64,000 bases of DNA from Gemmatimonadota bacterium (GCA_016704465.1 JADJAD010000013.1:124001-188000), one strand, 5' to 3'; counted from the stretch's first letter, positions 44,637 through 53,389 are shown. Notes: generated by a model from the sequence alone, not told the origin. A program made the numbers and translations.

Positions 44637-45128
44637 TCAGTCGCCGGCGACGGCCGACGCGCCGCCCGCCATGGTGTGGGCCGCGTGCTGCACCGCCTTG
44701 ACGATGTTTTGGTAGCCGGTGCACCGACAGAGGTTGCCCTCGAGCCCGTGACGGATCTCCCTTTCGGATGGGGACGGGTTGCGGGCCAGCAGGTCGACCG
44801 CCGACAGGATCATCCCGGGAGTGCAGAACCCGCATTGCAGGCCGTGCGTCTCGCGAAAGGCCGCCTGCAGCGGGTGCAACACGCCGTCCGTCGCCAGCCC
44901 TTCGATCGTCGTGATCTCGCCGCCGTTGGCCTGCACCGCCAGCACGGTGCACGACTTCACGCCGCGTCCGTCGAGCAGGACGGTACAGGCCCCGCACTGG
45001 CTGGTGTCGCACCCCACGTGCGTCCCCGTCAGCCCCAACGCCTCACGCAGGAAGTGCACGAGGAGCGTGCGCGGCTCGACGTCGCGCGTGTGGCCACGCC
45101 CGTTCACCGAGACGTTGATCTCTGTCAT
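44637..45128 (-). CDS. coxS: CoxS-like 2Fe-2S subunit
   Basis: A 163-residue small subunit with two 2Fe-2S clusters. The plant-ferredoxin-type ligands are in GCDTSQCGACTVLLDGRGVKSC, and the second set is in QCGFCTPGM and LCRCTGYQNIV. ATG 45128 (MTEINVSVNGRG) is chosen; the open frame extends a further 16 codons without similarity. It is the first gene of coxSLM. Confidence 0.93.
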   Translation of the reverse strand: MTEINVSVNGRGHTRDVEPRTLLVHFLREALGLTGTHVGCDTSQCGACTVLLDGRGVKSCTVLAVQANGGEITTIEGLATDGVLHPLQAAFRETHGLQCGFCTPGMILSAVDLLARNPSPSEREIRHGLEGNLCRCTGYQNIVKAVQHAAHTMAGGASAVAGD

Positions 45129-45295
45129 ACAGACACTCCGAAATGAAGATGGGAGCTCCGCCGCGCAGGCTTGCACCGCACGCGGCTCCGCTACACGCCA
45201 CCTCCCACTTGGTCGCCGGATGCCGGCCGGCGCACGGCGCCGGGACCAGGTGCGAGATGGCCTCTAGCATGGCGTCCGCCGCCGACGGCGTCAAG

Positions 45296-45312
45296 CAACG
45301 GTCGCGCCGTTG
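45296..45312 (-). terminator. possible weak hairpin after D-aminoacylase gene
   Basis: CAACGG-TCGCG-CCGTTG immediately follows the D-aminoacylase stop on the minus strand. The stem is short, six bases. Confidence 0.3.
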
Positions 45313-47010
45313 TTACCGGGTCGGGACGTGACGCACGACGCGCCCCGGACGCGCCGCCGTCAGCGCTCCACCAGACACGACCGGGATCCCGTTCACCAGC
45401 ACGTCACCGATCCCGGCCGCATATTGGTGCGGCTGCTCGAACGTCGCCCGGTCAGCAACCGTGCGCGCGTCGAAGATCACGAGATCGGCGATCGCCCCCT
45501 CGACCACCGCGCCGCGCTCCGTGAGTCCCAGCCGAGTCGCCGGCATGCCGGTCATCTTGTGCACGCCGATTTCCAGCGAGAGCACCCCGAGGTCACGCAC
45601 GTACCGCCCCAGCACGCGCGGAAACGTCCCGTACGCCCTCGGGTGCGGCTGCCCCTCACCGGGGGAGGTCAGCCGTCCGTCAGACGCAATCATCGTCTGC
45701 GGGTGCGCCATGATCCGGCGGACGTCGCCTTCGTCGATCACGTGATAGATCATCGAGGCGCCGCCGTTGAGCTGCGCCTCGACCACCAAAGGCGCCGCCC
45801 CTTCGGGGGTCGGCGGCACGCCGCGCATGACCGCCCAGTCGTGCAGCGTCCGCCCCTCGAGCGCACGCTGCCACGACACCTGCCCAAATTGCACGCGACG
45901 GATGTCGCCGCCGCCACGATCGTTGAGCAGGAAGTCGATCACCCCGCGCAGGATGCTGTCGCGCAACGCCGGGTCGCGCATGCGACGCGCGAGCGCCGAG
46001 TCGCCGTTCGCCAGCGCCCACGGGGGAATCAGCACCGCGATGCCGGTCTGGCTGGCGGTGTACGGATACTGGTCGATCATCACGTCGATGCCCTGCGCGC
46101 GCGCCGAATCGACCATCGCCAGGGTGCGCACCGACTGTCCCCACATGGCGCGGCCGATCGCCTTATGGTGCGTCAGCACGACAGGAATGCGTGCCTCGCG
46201 CCCGATCGTGATCGCCTCTCCCACTCCCTCGAACAGTCCCAGGCCCTCCTCGCGCAGGTGCGAGGTGTAGATGCCGCCACGGGCGGCGGCCACGCGGGCC
46301 AGCGCCACGACCTCGTCCGTGCGCGAGTAGAAACCGGGGATGTAGCGCAGCCCGGTGCTCATCCCGAACGCGCCATCGTCCATCCCCTGCGCCACCAGCA
46401 CGCGCATGCGCTCCAGCTCCTCCGCAGTGGGCGCGCGATTCGCGAGCCCCATCACGCGCTCGCGCACGGTGTTGTGCCCCACGAGATAGGCCACGTTGAG
46501 CCCGAGCCCCGCGCGCTGCGCCGAGTCCATGTACGCCGCGAGCGGAAACGGTCCGCTGCCGTCGGGCCCGCCGAGCGCCAACGTCACCCCCTGCCGAACG
46601 TGGCTCTCCGCCGCCGGCAGCCGCAACAGCGGCTCGAGGTGCGTGTGCAGGTCGATGAAGCCCGGCGCAACGATGCGCCCGCTGGCATCGATCACCCGCT
46701 GCGCCCCGCGCGTATCGATCGGCGTCGTCGACACGCGGACGATGCGATCGCCGCGCACGGCCACGTCGGCACGAAAGCGAGGACGACCGCTCCCGTCCAC
46801 CACCGTGCCACCGCGAATCACGACATCATAGGCGTCCCCCTGCTGCGCAAGCGCCGGGGTCGACAGGCTACCGATGAAAAGTCCCGCGATCGTGAGGCAA
46901 CAGGTCACGCGCCGCACCGTCGCAGTCGCTGGTGGTGCATGATGTATCACGGCTGTCACTCCTGGTGTCGGGGCAGCGAGAACGAGGCGTCGCGGACGCG
47001 CGACGGCCAC
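45313..47010 (-). CDS. secreted D-aminoacylase / N-acyl-D-amino-acid deacylase-like amidohydrolase
   Basis: Up to 565 residues. After a signal peptide (hydrophobic CCLTIAGLFIGSLSTPALAQ) comes an amidohydrolase core: DVVIRGGTVVDGSGRPRFRADVAVRGDRIV, metal ligands in GFIDLHTHLEPLL, TSHLREEG, LTHHKAIGR and the late Asp in IASDGRLTSPG. The family removes the acyl group from N-acyl-D-amino acids. The start is uncertain: GTG 47010 is two bases after the preceding stop and fits translational coupling, while GTG 46917 gives a more typical signal peptide. It is the last gene of the 50332-45313 operon. Confidence 0.85.
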   Translation of the reverse strand: MAVARPRRLVLAAPTPGVTAVIHHAPPATATVRRVTCCLTIAGLFIGSLSTPALAQQGDAYDVVIRGGTVVDGSGRPRFRADVAVRGDRIVRVSTTPIDTRGAQRVIDASGRIVAPGFIDLHTHLEPLLRLPAAESHVRQGVTLALGGPDGSGPFPLAAYMDSAQRAGLGLNVAYLVGHNTVRERVMGLANRAPTAEELERMRVLVAQGMDDGAFGMSTGLRYIPGFYSRTDEVVALARVAAARGGIYTSHLREEGLGLFEGVGEAITIGREARIPVVLTHHKAIGRAMWGQSVRTLAMVDSARAQGIDVMIDQYPYTASQTGIAVLIPPWALANGDSALARRMRDPALRDSILRGVIDFLLNDRGGGDIRRVQFGQVSWQRALEGRTLHDWAVMRGVPPTPEGAAPLVVEAQLNGGASMIYHVIDEGDVRRIMAHPQTMIASDGRLTSPGEGQPHPRAYGTFPRVLGRYVRDLGVLSLEIGVHKMTGMPATRLGLTERGAVVEGAIADLVIFDARTVADRATFEQPHQYAAGIGDVLVNGIPVVSGGALTAARPGRVVRHVPTR

Positions 47011-47011
47011 C

Positions 47012-48028
47012 TTATCGCGTTGGCTCGGCCGGCTCGCTCACCACGCGGCGCGCAGTCCAGGTGACCGACCAGCGTCGCTCGGTCCCCGGATCCACCCACG
47101 CCGCGCTTTTCCAGTCACCCAGCGCATCGCTCAGCGAGTCCGGGGCTCCGATGCAGGGGGCGAACGCGAGGTTGAGGTAGCGCGACTCCCGCCGAAAGGG
47201 GGTCCAGCCGTGCTTGTTGATCCAGATCCCCAGGTGGGTCACCTGCGACGGATCGAACGTGATCGACAGCTCGCTGTCTCCCTGTCGCAGCGCGGCCGAA
47301 CCCTCGGGCAGGTCGACGAACAGCTTGCAGGCGTACTTCTTCGCGACCCCGAACGGCACGACGAAGTCATGCACCTTGCCACTACCGCGCACATACGGCC
47401 AGCGATGTTCGGACCGCACCTCGCCCAGCTCGATCTCATGCCGGGCAAACACGCGAAGCCGCGCCCCTTCCGGGAGCAGCAGGCGCGTCTCGGGCGTGAG
47501 CGGAAACATGGGATGCGTCGACCAGATGAACGGCAGCCGGTCCACCCCGTCGTTGCTCAGCACGTAGTCCATCTGGACGCTGCCATCCGGCACGACGCGC
47601 ACCGATCGTTGCAGCCGGTAGGGAAGGCGCACGCCTCGCCAGGTGAAGATGGCGCGCTGGCCGTCGGCCGCCGTGCGCACTGACAGCTGCGGCTCCTGCG
47701 ACCACAGCTCGCCGTGGTCCGGTAGCTCGATGCCGCCGAACGCCCGGACCCAGCCCGGCACCCGGCACGACGACACCGTCGGGAAGCACTCGTCGAAGCC
47801 GCCACTATCGCCGGATTCCAGGTACGACATGCCATCGATGCCGCGCGACAGCGGAATCACGTCGCTGGTCCACAGCCATTCACGGCCACCCATGAACAGC
47901 TCGGTGATCTTGCCACCTAACGACGGCACGAGCACCACAGGCGTCTCACCGCCGCGCAACTCGAGGAAGCCGAAGTCCGCGGCCGAGGGAAAGCGCTTCC
48001 GGGCGCGGCGCAGGAACGGAAATCTCAC
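47012..48028 (-). CDS. galactose-mutarotase-like (aldose epimerase superfamily) protein
   Basis: 338 residues. The beta-sandwich sugar-epimerase pattern is visible: VPSLGGKITELFMGGREWLW, GGFDECFPTVSSC, LPDHGELWSQEPQ, WSTHPMFPLTP and GIWINKHGWTPF. His residues in LPDHGE and STHPMF are candidates for the catalytic pair, and Glu in GGFDE is conserved. The true substrate is unknown. GTG 48028 overlaps the ispH stop as GTGA, and the end is two bases from the next start, consistent with one operon. Confidence 0.75.
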   Translation of the reverse strand: MRFPFLRRARKRFPSAADFGFLELRGGETPVVLVPSLGGKITELFMGGREWLWTSDVIPLSRGIDGMSYLESGDSGGFDECFPTVSSCRVPGWVRAFGGIELPDHGELWSQEPQLSVRTAADGQRAIFTWRGVRLPYRLQRSVRVVPDGSVQMDYVLSNDGVDRLPFIWSTHPMFPLTPETRLLLPEGARLRVFARHEIELGEVRSEHRWPYVRGSGKVHDFVVPFGVAKKYACKLFVDLPEGSAALRQGDSELSITFDPSQVTHLGIWINKHGWTPFRRESRYLNLAFAPCIGAPDSLSDALGDWKSAAWVDPGTERRWSVTWTARRVVSEPAEPTR

Positions 48029-49287
48029 CCGATGGACTCGGCGGTTATGCCTCGGGTGGCGAAGATGCGAACCACCGTCGCGCCGATCTTGTTGTTCGGC
48101 GTGCTGGCCCCCGCCGTGATGCCGACCCGCACGCCCTCGCCCGCCGGCAGCCAATCGGCGGCGTCCGCCTCGACATGCGCCACGCCGGCCACACGATAGT
48201 GCAGCGTGCGGTGCTCGGGATCGATCGCCTCTGCGTCCTCCACGTGGTACGTCGGCACGGTCTCGGCGCACAGCGCCGCCAGCGAGATCGTGTTGCTCGA
48301 GTTGAAGCCGCCCACGACGATCATCACATCGAGCGGCTCGGTCAGGAGTGCGTTGACGGCATCCTGTCGATCCTGCGTCGCCGAGCAGATCGTGTCGAAG
48401 GTGCGGTGGTGCGCCGCCCGGTACTCTGCACCGTATCCACGGGCCATCGCCGCTCCCACCGCCTCGCCGATCGCGAGCGACTCGCGCGCCAGCATCGTCG
48501 TCTGGTTCGCCACGCCGATCGAGCGCAGGTCCACGTCGGGATCGAAACCGGGCGACACCGCCGTGGCGAACCGCGCGAGCAAGTCCGAGCGCTGCTCCGC
48601 CGAGACATCCCCACGCCCCGATGCCTCGACGTACGCGCACACCGCCTCGGCCTCCGCCATGTCGCGCACCACCAGGTAGCGGCCGCCGGGATACTTGAGC
48701 ACCTGCGACGCGGTCGCCCGTGTTTCCTCGTGGTAGTACTTGCCGTGGATGAGCGCGGTGAAGCCGTCCCGGGCATACGCTTCCACGCGCTTCCACACGT
48801 TGAGCACGCTCCCGCACGTCGTGTCGACCATGACGCAGCCATGGGCGCGCAGCGCCTCGAAGTCGGCCACCGTCACCCCGAACGCCGGCAGGATGACGAC
48901 GTCCTCGGCCCCCACGACCGACAGGTCGAAGCGCGGCTCGCCATCGTGCACACCGTCGAGCGGCGAGAGGATCTCGATCCCCATGCGCCGCATGTTCGCG
49001 TTGACGTGCGGATTATGGATGATCTCCCCGAGCAGGAACGTCCGCCGATCGGGAAACTTCTTGCGCGACTGGTACGCGTACTCCACCGCCCGGTCCACCC
49101 CGTAGCAGAACCCGAACTCCCGCGCCAGCCGGACCGTCAGGCCGCCAGCTTCGAGCGTGTAGTCCCGTTCGCGCAACAGGTCCACGACATGCCCGGAGTA
49201 GTCGGCGGCCAGGTCTGCCTTGACTTGTGCACCGAGACCGAAGCCCTTGCGGAAATAGCTGTCGCTCGGCGTGGCAGGGGTCGTCAT
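48025..49287 (-). CDS. ispH: 4-hydroxy-3-methylbut-2-enyl diphosphate reductase (IspH/LytB)
   Basis: 420 residues, the last enzyme of the MEP isoprenoid pathway, making IPP and DMAPP. The three 4Fe-4S cluster cysteines lie in EFGFCYGVDRAV, MVDTTCGSVLNVW and DTICSATQDRQDAV. Catalytic context is present in LGEIIHNPHVN and VVGGFNSSNT. It is longer than the E. coli enzyme (about 316 residues), as in the long plant/cyanobacterial-type form. ATG 49287 overlaps the previous stop as ATGA. Placement with a DUF84 NTPase, a thioesterase and a mutarotase is unusual for ispH. Confidence 0.93.
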   Translation of the reverse strand: MTTPATPSDSYFRKGFGLGAQVKADLAADYSGHVVDLLRERDYTLEAGGLTVRLAREFGFCYGVDRAVEYAYQSRKKFPDRRTFLLGEIIHNPHVNANMRRMGIEILSPLDGVHDGEPRFDLSVVGAEDVVILPAFGVTVADFEALRAHGCVMVDTTCGSVLNVWKRVEAYARDGFTALIHGKYYHEETRATASQVLKYPGGRYLVVRDMAEAEAVCAYVEASGRGDVSAEQRSDLLARFATAVSPGFDPDVDLRSIGVANQTTMLARESLAIGEAVGAAMARGYGAEYRAAHHRTFDTICSATQDRQDAVNALLTEPLDVMIVVGGFNSSNTISLAALCAETVPTYHVEDAEAIDPEHRTLHYRVAGVAHVEADAADWLPAGEGVRVGITAGASTPNNKIGATVVRIFATRGITAESIG

Positions 49288-49757
49288 CGTGTCACCTCGT
49301 CGCGCGCTGCACGTGCCGCATCCACCGTCAATCGGATCGGCTCGAGCGCCGCCAGGAAATCGGCAGGCCATGGCATCGTGCGAATGGCATCGCCGCGATC
49401 GGGGCCATCGTATACGCAGACCAGAATCAGGTATCCCTCCATGCGCAGGCTCCCTTCGTCGCCATACGCATCAACGTTGAGTCGTAGCGAACGTCCGCGC
49501 ACCTCGGAGATGTAGACCGCCAGTTCCAGCAGCTCATCCAACCGTGGCGGCGACGGATACTCGAGGTGCATGACCCGTCGCGGCAGCGTGATCCCGAATC
49601 GTTCGGCAAAGGTCCGGTAGCCGATGCCGCAGGCGCGAAACATCTCCGACTCCCCAAGCTCGAAGAAGCGAGTGTACGCATCGTACCGGATGATCCCCAT
49701 GGGATCGCAATCGCTCCACCTCACACGCTCGTGGATGACGAATGGCGCGGCGGACAT
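49284..49757 (-). CDS. YbgC-like acyl-CoA thioesterase (hot-dog fold)
   Basis: 157 residues. The 4-hydroxybenzoyl-CoA thioesterase/YbgC pattern RVRWSDCDPMGIIRYDAYTRFFE is present, with the catalytic Asp in DCDPMG, followed by PSPPRLDELLELAVYISEVRGRSL. The substrate is an acyl-CoA of unknown chain. ATG 49757 overlaps the upstream stop by one base (TGATG), and its own stop overlaps ispH by four bases. Confidence 0.85.
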   Translation of the reverse strand: MSAAPFVIHERVRWSDCDPMGIIRYDAYTRFFELGESEMFRACGIGYRTFAERFGITLPRRVMHLEYPSPPRLDELLELAVYISEVRGRSLRLNVDAYGDEGSLRMEGYLILVCVYDGPDRGDAIRTMPWPADFLAALEPIRLTVDAARAARDEVTR

Positions 49758-50332
49758 CAGCGGGCCACGACGCTGGACGACGCCGGGGCGACGGACCAGT
49801 ACTCGCTGGCTATGACCGGGGCGAGGGCGTAGGTCACCAGCATTTCGTACGCCTGCCGTCGATCGATCATGCCGCGCGTCAGGATGCCCACCGCCCCGGC
49901 CCCGTGCTTGGTGTCGTGCCCACCCGTGAGCGCATCCATGGCGTGCCCGAGTTCCACGCCATCGCGCACGAGCGCGGCAACCGCCGGCGGGAGCGGCATC
50001 GCCAGCGACCCCCCGATGAACTCGCGCCCATCACGCAGCGACACGGCCGCCCAGGCGCACGAACGCATGTGTCCGTCGGCCTCCTCGACCACCCCCCCTT
50101 CGATCCCCACGCCGATGTCCGCGTCCAACGCCAGTCGAGCCGCACGCGCCCGCGTGGCGGCACCGCGGATCGTCTCGTCGTCGCCGACCGGTTGGTCGGG
50201 CACGCCCGACGCCACCGGCACCCCCTCGACCGTGGCTCCGGGAGCAAACTGCCTAACGACCGCCGTCACGGCGCTCACCTTCACCGGGTTGCGAGACCCC
50301 ACGGCGATGCGCGGGACCTGGGTCGATTGCAT
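49757..50332 (-). CDS. DUF84-family inosine/xanthosine triphosphatase
   Basis: 191 residues of the YjjX/DUF84 family, which hydrolyses non-canonical purine nucleoside triphosphates (ITP, XTP). The N-terminus IAVGSRNPVKVSAV, the segment SGVPDQPVGDDETIRGAATRA and VGIEGGV match. ATG 50332 is chosen; the open frame upstream is Arg/Ser low-complexity. It is the first gene of the five-gene operon ending with D-aminoacylase. Confidence 0.88.
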   Translation of the reverse strand: MQSTQVPRIAVGSRNPVKVSAVTAVVRQFAPGATVEGVPVASGVPDQPVGDDETIRGAATRARAARLALDADIGVGIEGGVVEEADGHMRSCAWAAVSLRDGREFIGGSLAMPLPPAVAALVRDGVELGHAMDALTGGHDTKHGAGAVGILTRGMIDRRQAYEMLVTYALAPVIASEYWSVAPASSSVVAR

Positions 50333-50465
50333 GAACGGCGGTCGGGTTCGGGTCCCACCGGTCCCCGTGGATCCGGCGATCGTAGAATCTACACACCGGG
50401 GCGCGCAGGGGCGCGCGGGGGCGCGCCTTGCTCCCTTCCGGGGGGCGGGATAAGCTAGGGCGCCC

Positions 50466-51170
50466 ATGGGTATCTCCTCGTCGTACGTCCCCGTGCGGGA
50501 CCCACCGCCTGGCCACGTCGCGCGCAATGCCGCGCGCACCGTCGTGGTGCCCTTCATCCTGGTCGCCGAGCGGCTCTGGCTCGACTTCGTGAACACGGAC
50601 GACGTGCGCCGCGGCACGCGCGTTGACCTGCTGCGCGACTTCGACGCGCTGGTGCGGTTCCTCGACGCGGCCTCGGTGCTCGACGCGGAACGGTCACTCG
50701 TCATGCGACGCCGCGCGCAACAGCAGCCCGCTGGCGCGGCGGCCGCCCTCGTCGACGCGCGACGCGTCCGCGCGGCCCTGCGGGCGCTCGCCGAGCGCGG
50801 CGCACAGTCCGAACGAATCCGATGGGACGCCCTCACGGAAATCAATCGCGTCCTCGGGCGTAGCGCGGGGACTCGGCGCCTCGAGAGCCGCGAGGACGGG
50901 ACGTTCGCCCGTGCGTTCGTCCCCGTCGGGGACGCCTTCGCCGGGCTGATCATCCCGATCGTCGAGTCGGCATCGGATACACTGATCGCCGACGAGCTGT
51001 CCCGGATCCGTCGCTGCGGAGATCCTCGCTGTACACGCGTGTTCTACGACGCGACCCGAAACGGACGACGACGCTGGTGCGACATGGCCACCTGTGGCAA
51101 CCGCGCAAAAGCGGCGCGCTTCCGCGAGCGCGCGACGACTCCGTCCACTGGCGACCGCGCGCCCAGCTGA
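50466..51170 (+). CDS. CGNR zinc-finger (ABATE-domain) transcriptional regulator
   Basis: 234 residues. The N-terminal ABATE-type helical region has RLWLDFVNTDDVRRGTRVDLL. The C-terminal CGNR zinc finger is clear: RRCGDPRCTRVFYDATRNGRRRWCDMATCGNRAKAARFR. Members are putative DNA-binding stress regulators. ATG 50466 fits. The regulated target is unknown; the gene is divergent from the DUF84 operon. Confidence 0.88.
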   Translation: MGISSSYVPVRDPPPGHVARNAARTVVVPFILVAERLWLDFVNTDDVRRGTRVDLLRDFDALVRFLDAASVLDAERSLVMRRRAQQQPAGAAAALVDARRVRAALRALAERGAQSERIRWDALTEINRVLGRSAGTRRLESREDGTFARAFVPVGDAFAGLIIPIVESASDTLIADELSRIRRCGDPRCTRVFYDATRNGRRRWCDMATCGNRAKAARFRERATTPSTGDRAPS

Positions 51171-51268
51171 ACCGGCGAGCTTCGGCCGCCCGGACGACGA
51201 ACGAGGCGGGGATGCCGACCGGCACTCCCGCCTCGCGCGCTCGTGGCAGCAGACCCTGCCATGCGCCG

Positions 51269-52000
51269 CTAGGCTATCGACGCAGCCGTGCTGCGGACGT
51301 ACCCCATCTCCGTCGCGTAGGACCGCAACCGCTTCTGCAGGATCCGTCGTCCGCGAAACAGCCTGGACTTGACGGTCCCCTCGGGCACCCCGAGGAGCGA
51401 CGCGATCTCGGCGTATCGCAACCCCTGGACGTCGCTCAGCATGACGGCCGAGCGATACTCGTCGGGTAGCGCCTCGATCGCGGCCATGACCTGCTCGTCG
51501 ATGAAGGAATCGTAGAACGTCCCCTCGGGATCCGTCTCGCCGACCGGCTCGAACGCAGGCCCGCCGTCGGGATCGTCGGGCGCGAGCACCTCGCGCGCGT
51601 CGATGCGTCGCTTGCGGCTGACGAAAATGTGGTAGAGAATCGTGAAGAGCCACGCTCGGATGTTGGTCCCGAGGCGGTACTGCTCCCATCGCTCCAGCGC
51701 GCGCAGAATGGTGTCCGACACCAGGTCCTCGGCGTCGTCGCGCGACCGCGACAGCTTCAGCGCGAAGCTGTACAGGGCATCGAGGTGTGACAGTGCCTCG
51801 CGCTCGAATCCTGCGCGACGCGTCGCCTCGGCCACCGTGACCCGGCGCGCCAGGCGGGGATCGACCGGGACGTCGTGGGACGCGGTGTCGAGGAAGCGAT
51901 GCTCGATCAGGCGGTCATGCGCCGCGCCACCGGTGGTCGCTCGATCTGGTGCCGTGGCGTACGTCGCCGTCGCCTCTCCAAAGGTCGCCAAACGCGTCAT
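51269..52000 (-). CDS. ECF-type RNA polymerase sigma factor
   Basis: 243 residues. The sigma-70 region 2 core has LSHLDALYSFALKLSRSRDDAEDLVSDTILRALERWEQY and NIRAWLFTILYHIFVSRKRR; region 4 has IEALPDEYRSAVMLSDVQGLRYAEIASLLGVPEGTVKSRLFRGRRIL. About 70 N-terminal residues precede region 2 and are not conserved. ATG 52000 overlaps the TetR stop by four bases (ATGA), so translation is coupled to the repressor. No anti-sigma gene is adjacent. Confidence 0.88.
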   Translation of the reverse strand: MTRLATFGEATATYATAPDRATTGGAAHDRLIEHRFLDTASHDVPVDPRLARRVTVAEATRRAGFEREALSHLDALYSFALKLSRSRDDAEDLVSDTILRALERWEQYRLGTNIRAWLFTILYHIFVSRKRRIDAREVLAPDDPDGGPAFEPVGETDPEGTFYDSFIDEQVMAAIEALPDEYRSAVMLSDVQGLRYAEIASLLGVPEGTVKSRLFRGRRILQKRLRSYATEMGYVRSTAASIA

Positions 52001-52593
52001 GCAGCTACCCCCTCTCGAATATGCATGGAAACAAATCGCTTCAGGTCGGCGGCGATGCCGCGCAACATCTCGGCGTCACGACTCACCTTCGACATCATCA
52101 ACGCCCCTTCGAGGGTCGCGATGATGAAACGGGAGAGGCGCACGGTGTCCGCCTGCTCCGTCAGGTACGGACGGGCTTCCCACAACAAGGACTGGATCTG
52201 CGACGCCCAGCGCTCGAACACGAGCGTGAGGCGCTCGCGAAATCCTTCGTGCAAGTCCGCCATCTCCGACGCCAGGTTTCCGAACGGCGACCCGATCCGG
52301 AATCCACGCTCCGTCTGCAGCGACACCAGGGAGTCGATGAACAAGTTCAACCGTTCGATCGGCTCGATCATCGGCTCGCGCAGGATCGCCAGACCGCGCT
52401 CCGCGAACTTCTCGAACTGACGGCTAAGCACCTCGAGCCCGAGTTGGTCCTTCGACTTGAAGTAGTGATAGAAGTGGCTTTTGCCGCTCAGCGAGGCGTG
52501 CTCAATCACGTCGTCGATCGAGGTTCGCTTGAATCCCCGTTCGGCGATCAGCACAGCCGCAGCGTCGATGATGCGAGATCTTGTTTCATTCAC
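51997..52593 (-). CDS. TetR/AcrR-family repressor
   Basis: 198 residues. The helix-turn-helix is textbook: RSRIIDAAAVLIAERGFKRTSIDDVIEHASLSGKSHFYHYFKSKDQL. The C-terminal ligand domain resembles the TetR_C group with GFRIGSPFGNLASEMAD. GTG 52593 fits the family length. The predicted promoter places transcription start at or near the GTG, so the mRNA may be leaderless. Two GGAC-N6-GTCC palindromes flank the region upstream. The stop overlaps the ECF sigma start, so this repressor may control its own gene and the sigma factor. Confidence 0.88.
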   Translation of the reverse strand: MNETRSRIIDAAAVLIAERGFKRTSIDDVIEHASLSGKSHFYHYFKSKDQLGLEVLSRQFEKFAERGLAILREPMIEPIERLNLFIDSLVSLQTERGFRIGSPFGNLASEMADLHEGFRERLTLVFERWASQIQSLLWEARPYLTEQADTVRLSRFIIATLEGALMMSKVSRDAEMLRGIAADLKRFVSMHIREGVAA

Positions 52594-52629
52594 ACCTGAA
52601 GTATAGGACCATCAAGTCCGGAAACGCAA
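52594..52629 (-). promoter_or_regulatory. tetR promoter with embedded palindromic operator
   Basis: On the minus strand: -35 TTGCGT (52629-52624), an 18-base spacer, -10 TATACT (52605-52600), then six bases to the GTG start. The spacer contains GGACTTGATGGTCC (52619-52606), a GGAC-N6-GTCC palindrome where a repressor would block polymerase. Confidence 0.55.
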
Positions 52630-52729
52630 GTGCATTGTTGGCAATCACGACGGTACGTTCGAAACGTGCTATGAGCGAACCGCATGCAGTGAAACGGCTT
52701 ACGTGCGTAGCACACCTCGACACAAACGT

Positions 52730-52861
52730 ATGGACCAGATAGTCCGAATCAGGCACTACAGAGCGTGGGGTTTCCTGCTGGATGTGCCGCCGTGTGAAGC
52801 GGATCTGCTGCCGCTGGCGAGCGAGGGCCGGCGCTTGGCCGAGTCCGGCGGGCCGAGGTAG
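52730..52861 (+). CDS. possible 43-residue small protein or leader
   Basis: An ATG frame of 43 codons ends nine bases before the GNAT gene. The second half has strong GC third-position bias (LLDVPPCEADLLPLASEGRR). Its first codons coincide with the second operator-like palindrome. No similarity is recognised; it may be a chance frame. Confidence 0.2.
   Translation: MDQIVRIRHYRAWGFLLDVPPCEADLLPLASEGRRLAESGGPR
52732..52745. promoter_or_regulatory. second copy of GGAC-N6-GTCC operator-like palindrome
   Basis: GGACCAGATAGTCC shares the half-sites and flanking TAT.../CCGRA with the copy at 52606-52619, 126 bases away (about 12 helical turns). Confidence 0.5.
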
Positions 52862-52870
52862 CTTTCCGAT

Positions 52871-53389
52871 ATGCCTGTCGTCTCGGTCGAACGGACATAT
52901 CTGCGGCTCGGGACGCGCGCGCCTTCACGCGCGCCGGACACGCTGCCGGACGCGACCTCGATACACGAAGCGCCCGACTGCACGGCACCGGCGTATCGCG
53001 CCCTGTATTCGGCCGTGGGGGCGACGTACAACTGGCGTGATCGACTGGCTTGGTCAGACCAGCGGCTGGACGAACATCTGCGAAGCGAAGCGGTGCGCAT
53101 CTGGGTCCTGCGCGACGCTCACGGAGCGGGCGGATACTTCGAACTGCACCGCCATCCCGACGACTCGGTCGAGATCGCCTACTTCGGGCTCGTCGCATCG
53201 CGACACGGTCGAGGACTCGGGCGCGCCCTCCTCACCAGGGCGATCGACGAAGCGTGGCGCTGGGGGGCGACCTCCGTCTGGCTCCACACCTGCACGCTGG
53301 ACGATCCCGCCGCACTTCCCAACTATCGCGCCCGGGGTTTTGAGCCCTTCCGGAGCGAGACCTACGAGGCAACGCTGCCCGACCCGTAG
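52871..53389 (+). CDS. GNAT-family N-acetyltransferase
   Basis: 172 residues. The acetyl-CoA-binding motif A SRHGRGLGRALLTRAIDEAW follows the strand VEIAYFGLVA, and motif B gives VWLHTCTLDDPAALPNYRARGFEPF. The substrate is unknown. ATG 52871 is the natural start. It converges on the helicase, whose repaired end lies 32 bases away. Confidence 0.85.
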   Translation: MPVVSVERTYLRLGTRAPSRAPDTLPDATSIHEAPDCTAPAYRALYSAVGATYNWRDRLAWSDQRLDEHLRSEAVRIWVLRDAHGAGGYFELHRHPDDSVEIAYFGLVASRHGRGLGRALLTRAIDEAWRWGATSVWLHTCTLDDPAALPNYRARGFEPFRSETYEATLPDP

